Shown: positions 16,653 through 25,798 of the stretch, piece after piece
How positions within the stretch are numbered: the first letter of the stretch is position 1
How the letters are laid out: each line of letters starts with the position of its first letter
NCBI RefSeq assembly: GCF_002165625.1
Contig: NZ_NGNS01000010.1
Span: forward strand, 79,988-143,987
Length of the DNA stretch: 64,000 nt
Direction: 5' to 3'
Source of the DNA: Neiella marina
Lineage (GTDB): Bacteria; Pseudomonadota; Gammaproteobacteria; Enterobacterales; Neiellaceae
Made by a program: the position numbers and the translations under genes
Notes under the pieces: model-generated
Database searches by the model: none
Told to the model about the DNA's origin: nothing
The model's input: only the letters and a program-made list of their open reading frames with translations

Positions 16653-17990
16653 GTGAGCGCCCAAGCGACCAGCGCGAAATCGACTCCGACTAGCGAGTTT
16701 GCTGAATCAAAGCCATTGCCCCATCAGGTTGCTTCATCAAGCCAATCAATGACAGCGCAAACAGCTTGTGAAGAATGCGACCACCTTATCGATAACGCGG
16801 TAGCCGATGACGGCGAAGCGATTCATTGCCCTCGCTGCCATCATCATATTTCAGTTGTTCACAAAGCACCGCTGTTTGCGCCGATTGCCTATGCGAGCGC
16901 AGCTATCATGATGTTGGTGGCATCGCTGATGTACTCGTTCATGTCGTTTGCTTCTGCTGGGCATTCGGTGACGATGAATTTCGCTCAAACTGTCCGTAGT
17001 CTGATCGCGTACGGATACAATGAATTAGCCTTACTGCTGTTTGTCACCTTGGTGATATTTCCTCTCGGCTTTTTGGCCATTATCTTTTACTTGCACGGCG
17101 CCATGATACTGAACAAAAAGCCCTTTGCTGCGCGCACTTGTTTGCTGATGCTGCAGCATTCTAAGCATTGGCTGATGGTCGACGTGTTTTTGATTGGTAT
17201 TTTGGTGTCCTTGGTGAAGGTAATGGGCATGGCTGATGTCGGCTTTGGTCTGAGTTTCTGGGCATTTTGCCTGTTCACTATATTGCTGGTTAAAACCACC
17301 ATTGTGACCGACTTGCCGTGGCTGTGGCAGCAGTTGGTGTCGCCCGCTAAAGCGGTCGAGGTGAACGACGTTCAGCGCTCAGCGTACGCCAATGACTATC
17401 AATTGTGTCACTATTGCGGCCACCTTAATCACCTCGCAGAATCAGTTTGTCCGCGCTGTCATCATCAAACCCATGCGCGCAAAGACCCCAATTTAGATCG
17501 GGTGCTGGCTTTTCTCATTGCTTCGGTGGTGCTTTATATTCCAGCCAATGTATTGCCTATTATGGATACCAGCCTATTGGGCGGCTCCGATCCAGCCACC
17601 ATTATGGGGGGGGTGATTTTACTCTGGCAGTTAAAGTCTTATCCGGTGGCGATGGTGATCTTCATTGCCAGCGTGATGGTGCCATTGGCTAAAATGGTTG
17701 CTATCGCTTGGCTTGCATACAGCGTGAAATCAACTCGAAACTATGATCCGCAAAGGCAACTCAAGCTCTATCGGCTCACTGAGTTTGTTGGACGTTGGTC
17801 AATGATCGACGTCTTTGTTGTTGCCATACTGGCAGCACTGATTCGTATTGACGGCTTAATCGTCATCTACCCCGGTCCGGCGACGGTCTCATTTGCTGGC
17901 GTCGTGATCCTGACCATGATTTCAGCAATGAGTTTTGATCCGCGGTTAATCTGGGATGATAGCCACATCAAGGAGAACAATCGTTCATGA
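16653..17990 (+). CDS. pqiA: PqiA-family inner-membrane protein
   Basis: The 445-residue protein has two PqiA modules, each with a four-cysteine zinc ribbon followed by four membrane spans: CEECDHLI/CPRCHHH in the first (about 38-65) and CHYCGHLN/CPRCHHQ in the second (about 252-273). PqiA is the membrane partner of the MCE-domain protein PqiB in an intermembrane lipid-trafficking system. A GTG start is used at 16653. Its stop overlaps the pqiB start by four bases (ATGA), so the two are translationally coupled. Confidence 0.9.
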   Translation: MSAQATSAKSTPTSEFAESKPLPHQVASSSQSMTAQTACEECDHLIDNAVADDGEAIHCPRCHHHISVVHKAPLFAPIAYASAAIMMLVASLMYSFMSFASAGHSVTMNFAQTVRSLIAYGYNELALLLFVTLVIFPLGFLAIIFYLHGAMILNKKPFAARTCLLMLQHSKHWLMVDVFLIGILVSLVKVMGMADVGFGLSFWAFCLFTILLVKTTIVTDLPWLWQQLVSPAKAVEVNDVQRSAYANDYQLCHYCGHLNHLAESVCPRCHHQTHARKDPNLDRVLAFLIASVVLYIPANVLPIMDTSLLGGSDPATIMGGVILLWQLKSYPVAMVIFIASVMVPLAKMVAIAWLAYSVKSTRNYDPQRQLKLYRLTEFVGRWSMIDVFVVAILAALIRIDGLIVIYPGPATVSFAGVVILTMISAMSFDPRLIWDDSHIKENNRS

Positions 17991-19606
17991 GTAAGGCAAA
18001 GATATCTTCAGTTTGGTTTGTGCCTATTGTTGCGGCACTCATTGGGCTGTGGATGGCGTATCAGCATTACAGCAGTTTAGGCCCTTTGGTCACTATTACT
18101 ATGCCTAACGCAGATGGCTTGGTTGCAGGAAAAACCATGCTCAAATCTCGGTCTGTCAATATTGGCAAGGTGGAATCGATCATCCTCAGTGATGATTACT
18201 CGCATACCATAGTACAGGCCAGAATTGATAAGCCTTACGCAGGAATGTTGGTTGAGGACAGTGAACTTTGGGTGGTCAAACCCAGAATAGGGCGTGGTGG
18301 GGTTAGCGGTTTAACGACTATCCTGTCGGGCGCTTACATTGAGGTCCGCCCCGGCGACAGTTCAGAACGCAAAAAGAGTTACCAATTACTCAACGAGCCG
18401 CCTTTGGGCGACCCCGATCGCGATGGTGTTCGACTCAGCCTTTTCAGTACCGGCAGTAAGTCTGTTGAAGCAGGAACGCCGGTCAACTACAAGGGCTTTG
18501 CCGTTGGTCAAGTTGAGCAAGTGAGTTACAACACTGAGACCGGCAACATTGATTACACCTTGTTTGTCGAAGCTCCATTTGACGACTTGCTTGCTAGCAA
18601 TAGTAAGTTTTGGATTCAATCGGCTATTCAGTTGCAGATGAATACCGCTGGTTTAAGTGTTCAGCTTGATTCGATGGAGAGCTTGCTGAGTGGCGGTGTA
18701 ACATTTGGCTTTTCGAAAGATGAACTACCGCTCGGAAAGGTAAAAAGTGGTGATAGCTTCAAGCTTTATGTGTCGGAGAAAGAAGCCACTGAAGCCAGTT
18801 TTGAGCATTACGTACCGGCGTTGATGTTCTTTGAAGAGTCGATCGCCAATTTGGGCGCTAACTCACCTATCGAATTCCGTGGGATTCGCGTTGGCACCGT
18901 GATCGAAGCGCCGTATCGCAAGCCGATTGAATCGGAAGTGATGTCGAAAAACGGCATTATCCCAGTGTTGGTTCATTTTGAATTTGAACGCTGGTTCGAT
19001 CCGGGTGACATACCAACGAAGGAAGAGTGGTATGCCGATATGGAAGAGATGATCACCCGTGGCTTCCGGGCGACTATCCAAACCGGCAATTTGCTCACAG
19101 GCGCTCGTTATATTGATCTCGACTTCTACGATGATGCTGCGCCAGTGTCCGAGCCACTGACGAAAGTTGCCCACAATGCAGGTTTCAAAATGATGCCAAC
19201 CATGCCAAGCGGGTTAACTCGGATGACCGAGCAGATCTCTAGCATCATGAACAAGATTGAAGATTTGCCGCTGGAAACGACGGTGGCGCGCCTCAACGCG
19301 GTACTTGGCAATGCCAATAAAGCGATGGCGACCTTCGATGGTGCAGCGGCCAAGCTGGATAAGATCCTCGTTAATGAAGAGTCTGACGCTGATTTAGCGG
19401 CAACGCTGGAGCAATTGCAGAAAACACTGGCGACTTACGATAGCAGTAGCGCATTGCACCAAGATTTACGACAAACGGTGCAGTCGCTAGAGCATGTTTT
19501 GTGGGAGCTTAAGCCGTTGTTGGAAATGGTGAATCAAAAGCCTGACGCCCTTATCTTTGGTGGTCAGGTGCAGGATCCAGTTTTGAAGAAGGACACGAGT
19601 GAATGA
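17987..19606 (+). CDS. pqiB: PqiB-family MCE-domain protein
   Basis: The 539-residue protein has an N-terminal membrane anchor (about 7-24) followed by three MCE/MlaD repeats (beginning near 38, 152 and 255) and a C-terminal helical part (about 400-520). In E. coli PqiB forms a hexameric tunnel spanning the periplasm that carries lipids between membranes. The length is close to E. coli PqiB (546). It overlaps pqiA and pqiC by ATGA junctions at both ends. Confidence 0.92.
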   Translation: MSKAKISSVWFVPIVAALIGLWMAYQHYSSLGPLVTITMPNADGLVAGKTMLKSRSVNIGKVESIILSDDYSHTIVQARIDKPYAGMLVEDSELWVVKPRIGRGGVSGLTTILSGAYIEVRPGDSSERKKSYQLLNEPPLGDPDRDGVRLSLFSTGSKSVEAGTPVNYKGFAVGQVEQVSYNTETGNIDYTLFVEAPFDDLLASNSKFWIQSAIQLQMNTAGLSVQLDSMESLLSGGVTFGFSKDELPLGKVKSGDSFKLYVSEKEATEASFEHYVPALMFFEESIANLGANSPIEFRGIRVGTVIEAPYRKPIESEVMSKNGIIPVLVHFEFERWFDPGDIPTKEEWYADMEEMITRGFRATIQTGNLLTGARYIDLDFYDDAAPVSEPLTKVAHNAGFKMMPTMPSGLTRMTEQISSIMNKIEDLPLETTVARLNAVLGNANKAMATFDGAAAKLDKILVNEESDADLAATLEQLQKTLATYDSSSALHQDLRQTVQSLEHVLWELKPLLEMVNQKPDALIFGGQVQDPVLKKDTSE

Positions 19607-20175
19607 ATGCGCTAAAAATCTATGCCGCGATGTTAGCTGCAACCTTGGTCATTGGCTGCGCATCGCCGCCCCAGCAACCAAACCAATATTCGTTGATTGC
19701 TTCGCCGGTTGAACTCAATGGTGTCACCAATAGTTCATTGTCTGGTTTGCTGGAAGTGCGTCGGGTATTGGTTGCTGATTACTTAAATGATCCGCGAATC
19801 ATGGCGCAAGTAGGCGACAATCAACTTATTAGCTTGCCGCGTCAGCGTTGGGCGAGCCCGCTTGCCGGTGAATTGTCGGCGTTGACAGTGGAAACTTTTG
19901 CAAGAGCACTGCCTGATGTGAAAGTGCTGGCTGGCTCGAGTCCAGAGCAAGAGACCATGGTGTTGGAAATTGAAGTCAATCGTTTCCATTTGATATCTGA
20001 CTCGCAATTGAGAGTTGCTGGGCGCTATCAACTGAAACAGCCGGATGGCAATTACATTACTGGCCAGTTTCAACGAGAAGCATCGTTTGTTGCCAACAAC
20101 TATGATGATGCGGTCGATCAAATGCGCACGATATGGATTGACGAAATGACTCGCATTGCAGGGGATCTGAAGTAG
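19603..20175 (+). CDS. pqiC: PqiC-family outer-membrane lipoprotein
   Basis: The 190-residue lipoprotein has a signal ending VIGC (Cys19) and matches the ABC-type transport auxiliary lipoprotein family (PqiC/YmbA): YSLIASPVEL near the start, then LLEVRRVLVADYLNDPRIM and the RWASPLAGEL motif. It anchors the PqiB tunnel to the outer membrane. It is the last gene of the unit and is followed by a long, perfect terminator hairpin. Confidence 0.9.
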   Translation: MNALKIYAAMLAATLVIGCASPPQQPNQYSLIASPVELNGVTNSSLSGLLEVRRVLVADYLNDPRIMAQVGDNQLISLPRQRWASPLAGELSALTVETFARALPDVKVLAGSSPEQETMVLEIEVNRFHLISDSQLRVAGRYQLKQPDGNYITGQFQREASFVANNYDDAVDQMRTIWIDEMTRIAGDLK

Positions 20176-20193
20176 CCTCGTCCAACGTGCTTG

Positions 20194-20234
20194 CCAATAA
20201 AAAACGCCCAGCAAAGCTGGGCGTTTTTTATTGG
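20194..20234. terminator. Strong bidirectional terminator after pqiC
   Basis: A 19-bp perfect stem (20194-20212 with 20216-20234, loop AAA) includes the core CGCCCAGC/GCTGGGCG and A6/T6 runs. It isolates the pqi operon from the glucosidase gene. Confidence 0.92.
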
Positions 20235-20307
20235 CCCAAATGAGCGAACAAGGCGGTTATATGGTTCGCTAAATGGACAATTAATGATAGTGATAATTAG
20301 AATTATG

Positions 20308-20336
20308 TTGACATATTTGTTACCGTTAACTTATAT
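20308..20336 (+). promoter_or_regulatory. Sigma-70 promoter of the GH3 glucosidase gene
   Basis: A perfect TTGACA (20308-20313) and TTATAT (20331-20336) are 17 bases apart. Transcription should start near 20343, giving a leader of about 110 bases before the ATG at 20456. Confidence 0.8.
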
Positions 20337-20342
20337 GTGATT

Positions 20343-20356
20343 TGAAAACGTTTTCA
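20343..20356. promoter_or_regulatory. LacI-family operator
   Basis: TGAAAACGTTTTCA is a perfect 14-bp palindrome with the central CG typical of LacI/GalR-family sites. It covers the predicted transcription start, where a bound repressor blocks the promoter. No LacI-family gene lies in the window, so the regulator is encoded elsewhere; the ROK repressor nearby belongs to a family with different sites. Confidence 0.8.
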
Positions 20357-20455
20357 TTTGTCGCCGAATTTGGTTATGCTGCATTTCCATTAGAAGTGTC
20401 GGTGTTAAAATGCCACTGCTTTAGCGGTTGCCACCGTTTTGATCTGGAGAACAAA

Positions 20456-22888
20456 ATGCCTTTGCGCAACAACTATGACATCAATTGTTGGCCGAAGTTG
20501 ACGGCACAGCCTGGCTTCGATTTAACGTTGGAAGACAAGATCGAGCAACAGCTGCAGACGTTGACTTTAGAGCAGAAGATTGGCCAGATGATTCAGCCCG
20601 AAATCCGCTTTGTGACTGAGCAGCAAATGCAGCAGTATTGCTTTGGCTCTTATCTTAATGGTGGCGGCTCTTATCCAAACAATGATAAACATGCGACTAC
20701 CTCTGACTGGGTATCGGTTGCTGACAAGTATTATCGAGCGTCCATTGCCAGCGATGCAGGGATCCCAACAATGTGGGGCACAGATGCCGTTCATGGCCAC
20801 AACAATGTCATTGGCGCTACCATCTTTCCGCACAATATCGGTTTGGGCGCCTGTCATCACCCTGAACTCATTAAAGCCATTGGTGAAGCTACGGCAAAAG
20901 AAGTACTTGCCACTGGTATTGAGTGGCTGTTTGCGCCAACGGTCGCTGTGGTCCGAGACAATCGCTGGGGACGGACTTATGAGAGCTATTCCGAGAGCCC
21001 AGGGTTAGTGCGATGTTATGCCGAGGCTATGGTCGAAGGGATCCAAGGCGTGGCGACAGGCAATGGCAGCAATAGTGATTTCTTTAGTGAGGAAAAATGT
21101 ATTGCTTGTGCCAAGCACTTTATCGGTGATGGTGGCACTGATGGCGGTATTGACCAGGGTAACAATCTAAGCGATGAGCAAGCGCTCTATCAACTGCACG
21201 GCCAAGGTTATGCCAGTGCCATTGAGGCCGGCGTACAAACTATTATGGCTTCCTTCAATAGCTGGCATGGCGACAAATTGCATGGCCACAAATACTTGTT
21301 GACTGACGTATTGAAGCAACGCATGGGGTTTGACGGTTTAATTGTTGGCGATTGGAATGGTCATGCGCAAGTGCCTGGTTGTCGCAACGACAGTTGTGCC
21401 GCAGTGATTAATGCCGGCGTCGATATCATTATGGTGCCGCAGCACTGGCAAGGTCTTTTTGACAATACCCTAGAGCAAGTCCATAACGGTGAAATTTCCA
21501 TGGCGCGTATTGATGACGCCGTGCGCCGAATTTTGCGAGTGAAATATCGCGCAGGTGTAATGGATTCGTTGCCTCCAGCTGAGCGCCGATACGCTGGCAA
21601 CGAAGAATTAATCGGTGATGATGGTCATCGAGCGATTGCTCGCCAAGCGGTGCGAGAGTCATTGGTGTTGCTCAAGGACAATGACAAGTTATTGCCCATT
21701 CAACCCAAGCAGCATGTTTTGATTGCCGGTAATGCGGCCGATGACATTGCTCGTCAATGCGGTGGCTGGAGCGTGACCTGGCAGGGCACGGATAACACCA
21801 ACTCGGACTTTCCGGGGGCAAAGTCGATCGGCCAAGGTTTAATCGATGCCATATCCTCTCAGCAAGGCAGCACTGAGTTGTCGGTTGATGGCAGCTACCA
21901 ACAACGGCCCGATGTTGCTGTCGTTGTCTTTGGTGAAATTCCCTATGCCGAGGGGGTCGGTGATATTGAGCACATTGAGTACGACTATCAACACAAAGAT
22001 GACTTGAAACTACTCAAACGTCTCAAGTCCGAGGGTATTCCTGTTGTTGCTGTATTTGTCACCGGTCGCCCGCTTTGGGTTAATAAGGAGTTGAATGCTG
22101 CGGATGCTTTTGTCGTGGCTTGGCTACCGGGAACTGAAGGCGAAGGGGTAGCAGATGTTTTAGTGGCCGATGCTGCTGGCCGAATCCGTTATGATTTTCA
22201 AGGCAAGCTATCGTTTTCATGGCCGCGCACTGATGATCAGCTCATGTTAAATCAAGAAGATCCGAATTATGAGCCCTTGTTTGCTTATGGGTTTGGTTTG
22301 AATTATCAACACCCAGATCGGAGTTTGGCACAGTTACCAGAGCAAAACACGCTGCCGTATCCAAAGCCTTCCGACGATTTGATTCTGTTCCAACGAGTTC
22401 CTGGCGAAAACATGCATTTGCAGTTAGAAGCTGGCGAGCTACAGGAACTAGTGGTGAGCAGCACTCAGCAATTGGGGCAGCTGTTGGCTATTCATACTGT
22501 CGACTGGCAAGTGCAAGAAGATGCGTTAGGGCTGGAGTGGCTTGGTGAAGAGCTAGCGACCTTTGCGATCGCGGGCCATGCCCGTAATTTGTCGACCTTT
22601 GCTGATAATGGCGCCAATTTGGTGTTTATGGTTCGGGTTGTTGCGCTACCCACCGAGCCAATGCTATTGACCATGACAGCGCCCAATGACTTGGTGACTA
22701 CGGCGATTGATATTAACCAAACCTTAGTTGCCGATGGCGAGTGGCATGAGCTCAGTGTGCCACTAGCGTCATTGAGTAAATCAGGTTTCTCTTGGACTCA
22801 GGTCACCAATAAGTTTGTCCTCAGTTGCGCGGGTAAAAGCCATCTTGAGCTGGCTAATATTCGTATCAGTCCGCCGCAAACTGCATAG
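20456..22888 (+). CDS. Glycoside hydrolase family 3 beta-glucosidase / exo-beta-glucanase
   Basis: The 810-residue enzyme removes glucose from beta-glucans or cello-oligosaccharides. The N-terminal GH3 barrel has EQKIGQM, the KHFIGDGGT motif and the nucleophile Asp299 in VGDWNGH. The GH3 C-terminal domain contains FGEIPYAEGVGD with the likely acid/base glutamate, and the last about 160 residues resemble the beta-sandwich of marine ExoP-type glucohydrolases. No signal peptide is seen after ATG 20456, so it may be cytoplasmic. GGAGA precedes that ATG; the frame extends to 20342 but that would start before the predicted transcript. Promoter and LacI-type operator are described separately. Confidence 0.92.
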   Translation: MPLRNNYDINCWPKLTAQPGFDLTLEDKIEQQLQTLTLEQKIGQMIQPEIRFVTEQQMQQYCFGSYLNGGGSYPNNDKHATTSDWVSVADKYYRASIASDAGIPTMWGTDAVHGHNNVIGATIFPHNIGLGACHHPELIKAIGEATAKEVLATGIEWLFAPTVAVVRDNRWGRTYESYSESPGLVRCYAEAMVEGIQGVATGNGSNSDFFSEEKCIACAKHFIGDGGTDGGIDQGNNLSDEQALYQLHGQGYASAIEAGVQTIMASFNSWHGDKLHGHKYLLTDVLKQRMGFDGLIVGDWNGHAQVPGCRNDSCAAVINAGVDIIMVPQHWQGLFDNTLEQVHNGEISMARIDDAVRRILRVKYRAGVMDSLPPAERRYAGNEELIGDDGHRAIARQAVRESLVLLKDNDKLLPIQPKQHVLIAGNAADDIARQCGGWSVTWQGTDNTNSDFPGAKSIGQGLIDAISSQQGSTELSVDGSYQQRPDVAVVVFGEIPYAEGVGDIEHIEYDYQHKDDLKLLKRLKSEGIPVVAVFVTGRPLWVNKELNAADAFVVAWLPGTEGEGVADVLVADAAGRIRYDFQGKLSFSWPRTDDQLMLNQEDPNYEPLFAYGFGLNYQHPDRSLAQLPEQNTLPYPKPSDDLILFQRVPGENMHLQLEAGELQELVVSSTQQLGQLLAIHTVDWQVQEDALGLEWLGEELATFAIAGHARNLSTFADNGANLVFMVRVVALPTEPMLLTMTAPNDLVTTAIDINQTLVADGEWHELSVPLASLSKSGFSWTQVTNKFVLSCAGKSHLELANIRISPPQTA

Positions 22889-22915
22889 CGAACCGGCCAA
22901 AGCTGACATTGTCTG

Positions 22916-24139
22916 CTACTTGTCGATCATTGAATAAAGTAGTGGGCCTTTGTTTAGTGCCCGTTTAATCAACGCAAATGGCGCCAGCAAGCTGTCTTGG
23001 CTGATCGTCGACGCTTTCACTTGTAGCCGTTGATAAAACAACTCAAGAGTCTGTTGCTGGAGGCTAGCGTTGAGCACAGGGGCAACGACATCCCACCCTT
23101 GCACTATATCGCCACCAATGATGATCTTTTGTGGATTCAGCAGATTGACAGTAGTGGCGAGCGCTTTGCCGATGGCTTCGGCGGTTTCTTTCAACACTTG
23201 CTGGGCGAGCTGATCGCCTGCCAATGCTGCTTGGCATATTGCTGACATGGTCAAGTTGGTCATTGACAGTCCGGTTGCGTAGCCCGAATCTTTCAGTTGT
23301 TTGACGCGTTTCACCACCGCGTCATCGGCAGCAACAGTTTCCAGACAGCCGAAATTGCCGCAGTGACAACGTTCACCCAAAGGGTTGACTTGAATATGAC
23401 CAATTTCGCCTCGATTCAAGCCCTGCCCCATGAGTACTTCACCATCCATGATGATGCCAGCGCCGATACCATGATCGATGCGCACCACGACGACATCGCG
23501 GCAATCCTTCGCATTGCCGAAATAGTGTTCGGCCAGCGCTAACGAACGCGTGCTGTTGCCCAAGTAGCAGGGGACGTTAAACACCGCGCTAATTTCGTCG
23601 GCAATGGCGAAGGGCTGTTCCAGCGGAATGTGAGGCGAGTAGCTAATCACCCCTGTTTCGGTATTTAGTAAGCCGGGACAGGTAATAGCGATGGCAATGA
23701 GCTGATGCTTCTTGCGGATATGAATCGCCAATAACGTCGATACCTCATCGCTGATTTGGCTGAGCAGTTGCTTGGCACTAGCGGCAGTCAAATCGACCAG
23801 TCGAGTTGCCAGTGTTTGACCAGCCAAGTCGCAAAGCCCCAAGTGCAGCTGCGCGCGATCGATTCTGACAGCAACAATGTGATGTGCCGTCGGGGTAGTC
23901 GCTAAGTTAATCGCTCGGCGGCCGCCTGTTGACGCTTGTGGATCTTGTTCTTGAATAATGCCAAGCGGCAGCAATTGGCGGGTAAGTTTGGTAATGCTGG
24001 CAGGTGCTAAGTGGGCAATTTCAGCTATTTCGATGCGAGAAACAGGGCCAAGTTGATCGATGATTTGATAAACCAGACCTACAGTCGATTGCTGTTTATA
24101 GCGCGTCAGTTGACGTTGCTTCTCATGTTGTTGGGTCAT
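22916..24139 (-). CDS. ROK-family transcriptional repressor (NagC/Mlc-like)
   Basis: The 407-residue protein has an N-terminal winged helix-turn-helix (about 18-65, GPVSRIEIAEIAHLAPASIT) and a ROK sugar-binding domain. The ROK zinc site is intact: His248, and Cys258, Cys260 and Cys265 in CHCGNFGC. Such proteins repress sugar-use genes until a sugar or phosphotransferase protein binds. It is convergent with the GH3 gene and not in an operon with it; the target could be sugar genes nearby or elsewhere. No inducer can be assigned. Confidence 0.9.
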   Translation of the reverse strand: MTQQHEKQRQLTRYKQQSTVGLVYQIIDQLGPVSRIEIAEIAHLAPASITKLTRQLLPLGIIQEQDPQASTGGRRAINLATTPTAHHIVAVRIDRAQLHLGLCDLAGQTLATRLVDLTAASAKQLLSQISDEVSTLLAIHIRKKHQLIAIAITCPGLLNTETGVISYSPHIPLEQPFAIADEISAVFNVPCYLGNSTRSLALAEHYFGNAKDCRDVVVVRIDHGIGAGIIMDGEVLMGQGLNRGEIGHIQVNPLGERCHCGNFGCLETVAADDAVVKRVKQLKDSGYATGLSMTNLTMSAICQAALAGDQLAQQVLKETAEAIGKALATTVNLLNPQKIIIGGDIVQGWDVVAPVLNASLQQQTLELFYQRLQVKASTISQDSLLAPFALIKRALNKGPLLYSMIDK

Positions 24140-24305
24140 GCGTCAGTCAGTGTGTCTACGATTATTAAAAGTGCTAATACTGCTATCGTATCGCGAGTGC
24201 CAAGCTAACTTAATCGAAGTTAATGGCATGGACGTTGATATTGAATAATTGTTGCGGCTGGTGGTGTGATTTATATACCACTTTAGTGATGAACTATGGC
24301 GACGC

Positions 24306-25793
24306 TTATCGTGACGCTAAAGTCCCGGTGACTTCAAACAGATGGCAGTGCCACGCGGGCAAATCGAGATATAAGCCCTTATCTTGCAGTTCGCCACGGT
24401 CACGCAGATAACGTGCTTCACTAAGTAAGTCATTGAACTGCAGATGTTCAGTTTGGTTGTCGATGAATGGTCCTTGTAAGTAACCCTGACTGGCGTCAGG
24501 GGCATAGTTCACCACAATCAAAAACAGTTGCTCGTTGTTGCTCCAGCTCATGGTGATGATTCTGTTTGAGGAATAGTTTTCAGGCCATGCTGGCGTGCAG
24601 TCACACAAGTGCCAATCGCCATTGTGAAACACCGGCTGTTTTAAGCAAGCCAAAAGTTGTTGGTAAAACTCGGATAAGCTCGGCTCCGTTAACTCATTTG
24701 GGCCACGAATCAAATGTGGGGTGATTCGCACTCGATAGCCCAGTTGCTGACCTTGATGAATAAGGCGACAGCCAGGCGCGGTCAAAGCAATTAGCGCGGC
24801 TGCTTGATGTTGCTCAATGGAAAGTTGGCGGCTTACCCGCACTTCATCATGGTTTTCAATAAACCGAACCAACCCTTGCTGATAGTTCAGGTCGGCATTT
24901 AGGTGATCGCGAATGGCCTCTGGTTCAATAGTCAATAGCCGGTCATACAAGCGTTTGTCATAAGCGTAGTCAAAGCCGAGTTGCAGCAACTGCCACTCCA
25001 TATCCCAGTAGACTTCGGCCATAAACACGAAGTCGGCGCTGTTGCTTTTGACCCGCTCAATGGCTTGCTGCCAAAAGGGTGCCATGGTCAGGCCCCAAGT
25101 GCGGGCAAAGACTTCTGGCAATTGCAACATAGCCATATCGCAACGAAGTCCGTCGCATTGTTTGGCGATTGCTATTAGGGTCTCAGTCATTGCCTGCTGC
25201 AGCGCTGGTTGGCTGTAGTCAAGCTGTGCTGTATCAGGCCAGCCGGGCAAATGAGGGTCGCGGCCATAAGCGATGATCTGGCCATCGTGCAAACGACAAT
25301 AGTTCTCTGGTTGATCACGCAGTTGCTGTTCTGTTGCTTTGATCACCATGTTGTCAGATTGCGTGACCCAAGGGTGATCAAGCGCGACGTGATTGGGGAC
25401 AAAGTCGAGCATCAGCTTGAGGCCATGCTGTGCTAGCCGGTTTCTCAGTCTGGCCAACGCTGCGGTTCCACCCTGTTTGGAGTGAACTTGGTAGTCGGCG
25501 ATGGCAAAGCAGGAACCGTCGATATCTTGCTCGGTCAAATCAGCAAGAGTTTGCTGGTACTCTTGCTGCCAATAAGGGTGTGTGCGTGACACTTGCCTTG
25601 AAGCCTCACCTGTCTGCCATACACCGAGTAGCCAAACCCATTGATAACCGTCGTTTTGCCAACTTGCAATTTGCTGGTCAGCAATATCGTCAAGTGTTGC
25701 CGCACGGCCGAGTTGTAAGCTAAGGCGAGTGAGCTCGACCCGCGTATTGACTTGCAACAGCAAGGGGTTTTGCGATGAACACGGTGACATCAT
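24306..25793 (-). CDS. Glycoside hydrolase family 13 alpha-amylase-like enzyme, cytoplasmic
   Basis: The 495-residue GH13 barrel has all four core regions: DFVPNH (130-135), GLRCD with nucleophile Asp219, AEV with acid/base Glu260, and ENHD with Asp316. No signal peptide is visible, so it should act on internal alpha-glucans or imported maltodextrins or sugar conjugates. It lies only 5 bases after the GGDEF-EAL gene; AGGA of its ribosome site overlaps that gene's stop, so the two are almost certainly co-transcribed. The exact specificity (amylase, glucosyltransferase or phosphorylase type) cannot be read from the sequence. Confidence 0.88.
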   Translation of the reverse strand: MMSPCSSQNPLLLQVNTRVELTRLSLQLGRAATLDDIADQQIASWQNDGYQWVWLLGVWQTGEASRQVSRTHPYWQQEYQQTLADLTEQDIDGSCFAIADYQVHSKQGGTAALARLRNRLAQHGLKLMLDFVPNHVALDHPWVTQSDNMVIKATEQQLRDQPENYCRLHDGQIIAYGRDPHLPGWPDTAQLDYSQPALQQAMTETLIAIAKQCDGLRCDMAMLQLPEVFARTWGLTMAPFWQQAIERVKSNSADFVFMAEVYWDMEWQLLQLGFDYAYDKRLYDRLLTIEPEAIRDHLNADLNYQQGLVRFIENHDEVRVSRQLSIEQHQAAALIALTAPGCRLIHQGQQLGYRVRITPHLIRGPNELTEPSLSEFYQQLLACLKQPVFHNGDWHLCDCTPAWPENYSSNRIITMSWSNNEQLFLIVVNYAPDASQGYLQGPFIDNQTEHLQFNDLLSEARYLRDRGELQDKGLYLDLPAWHCHLFEVTGTLASR

Positions 25794-25798
25794 TAATC

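Noticed and set aside
20286..20304. Second Fur-like match (14 of 19) upstream of the GH3 promoter
   Set aside because: The right half lacks the conserved bases and the stretch is simply AT-rich; the glucosidase context does not suggest iron control.
22916..24139. ROK repressor as the owner of the operator at 20343
   Set aside because: The palindrome with central CG is LacI-like; NagC/Mlc sites have a different AT-rich layout, so the link was not made.
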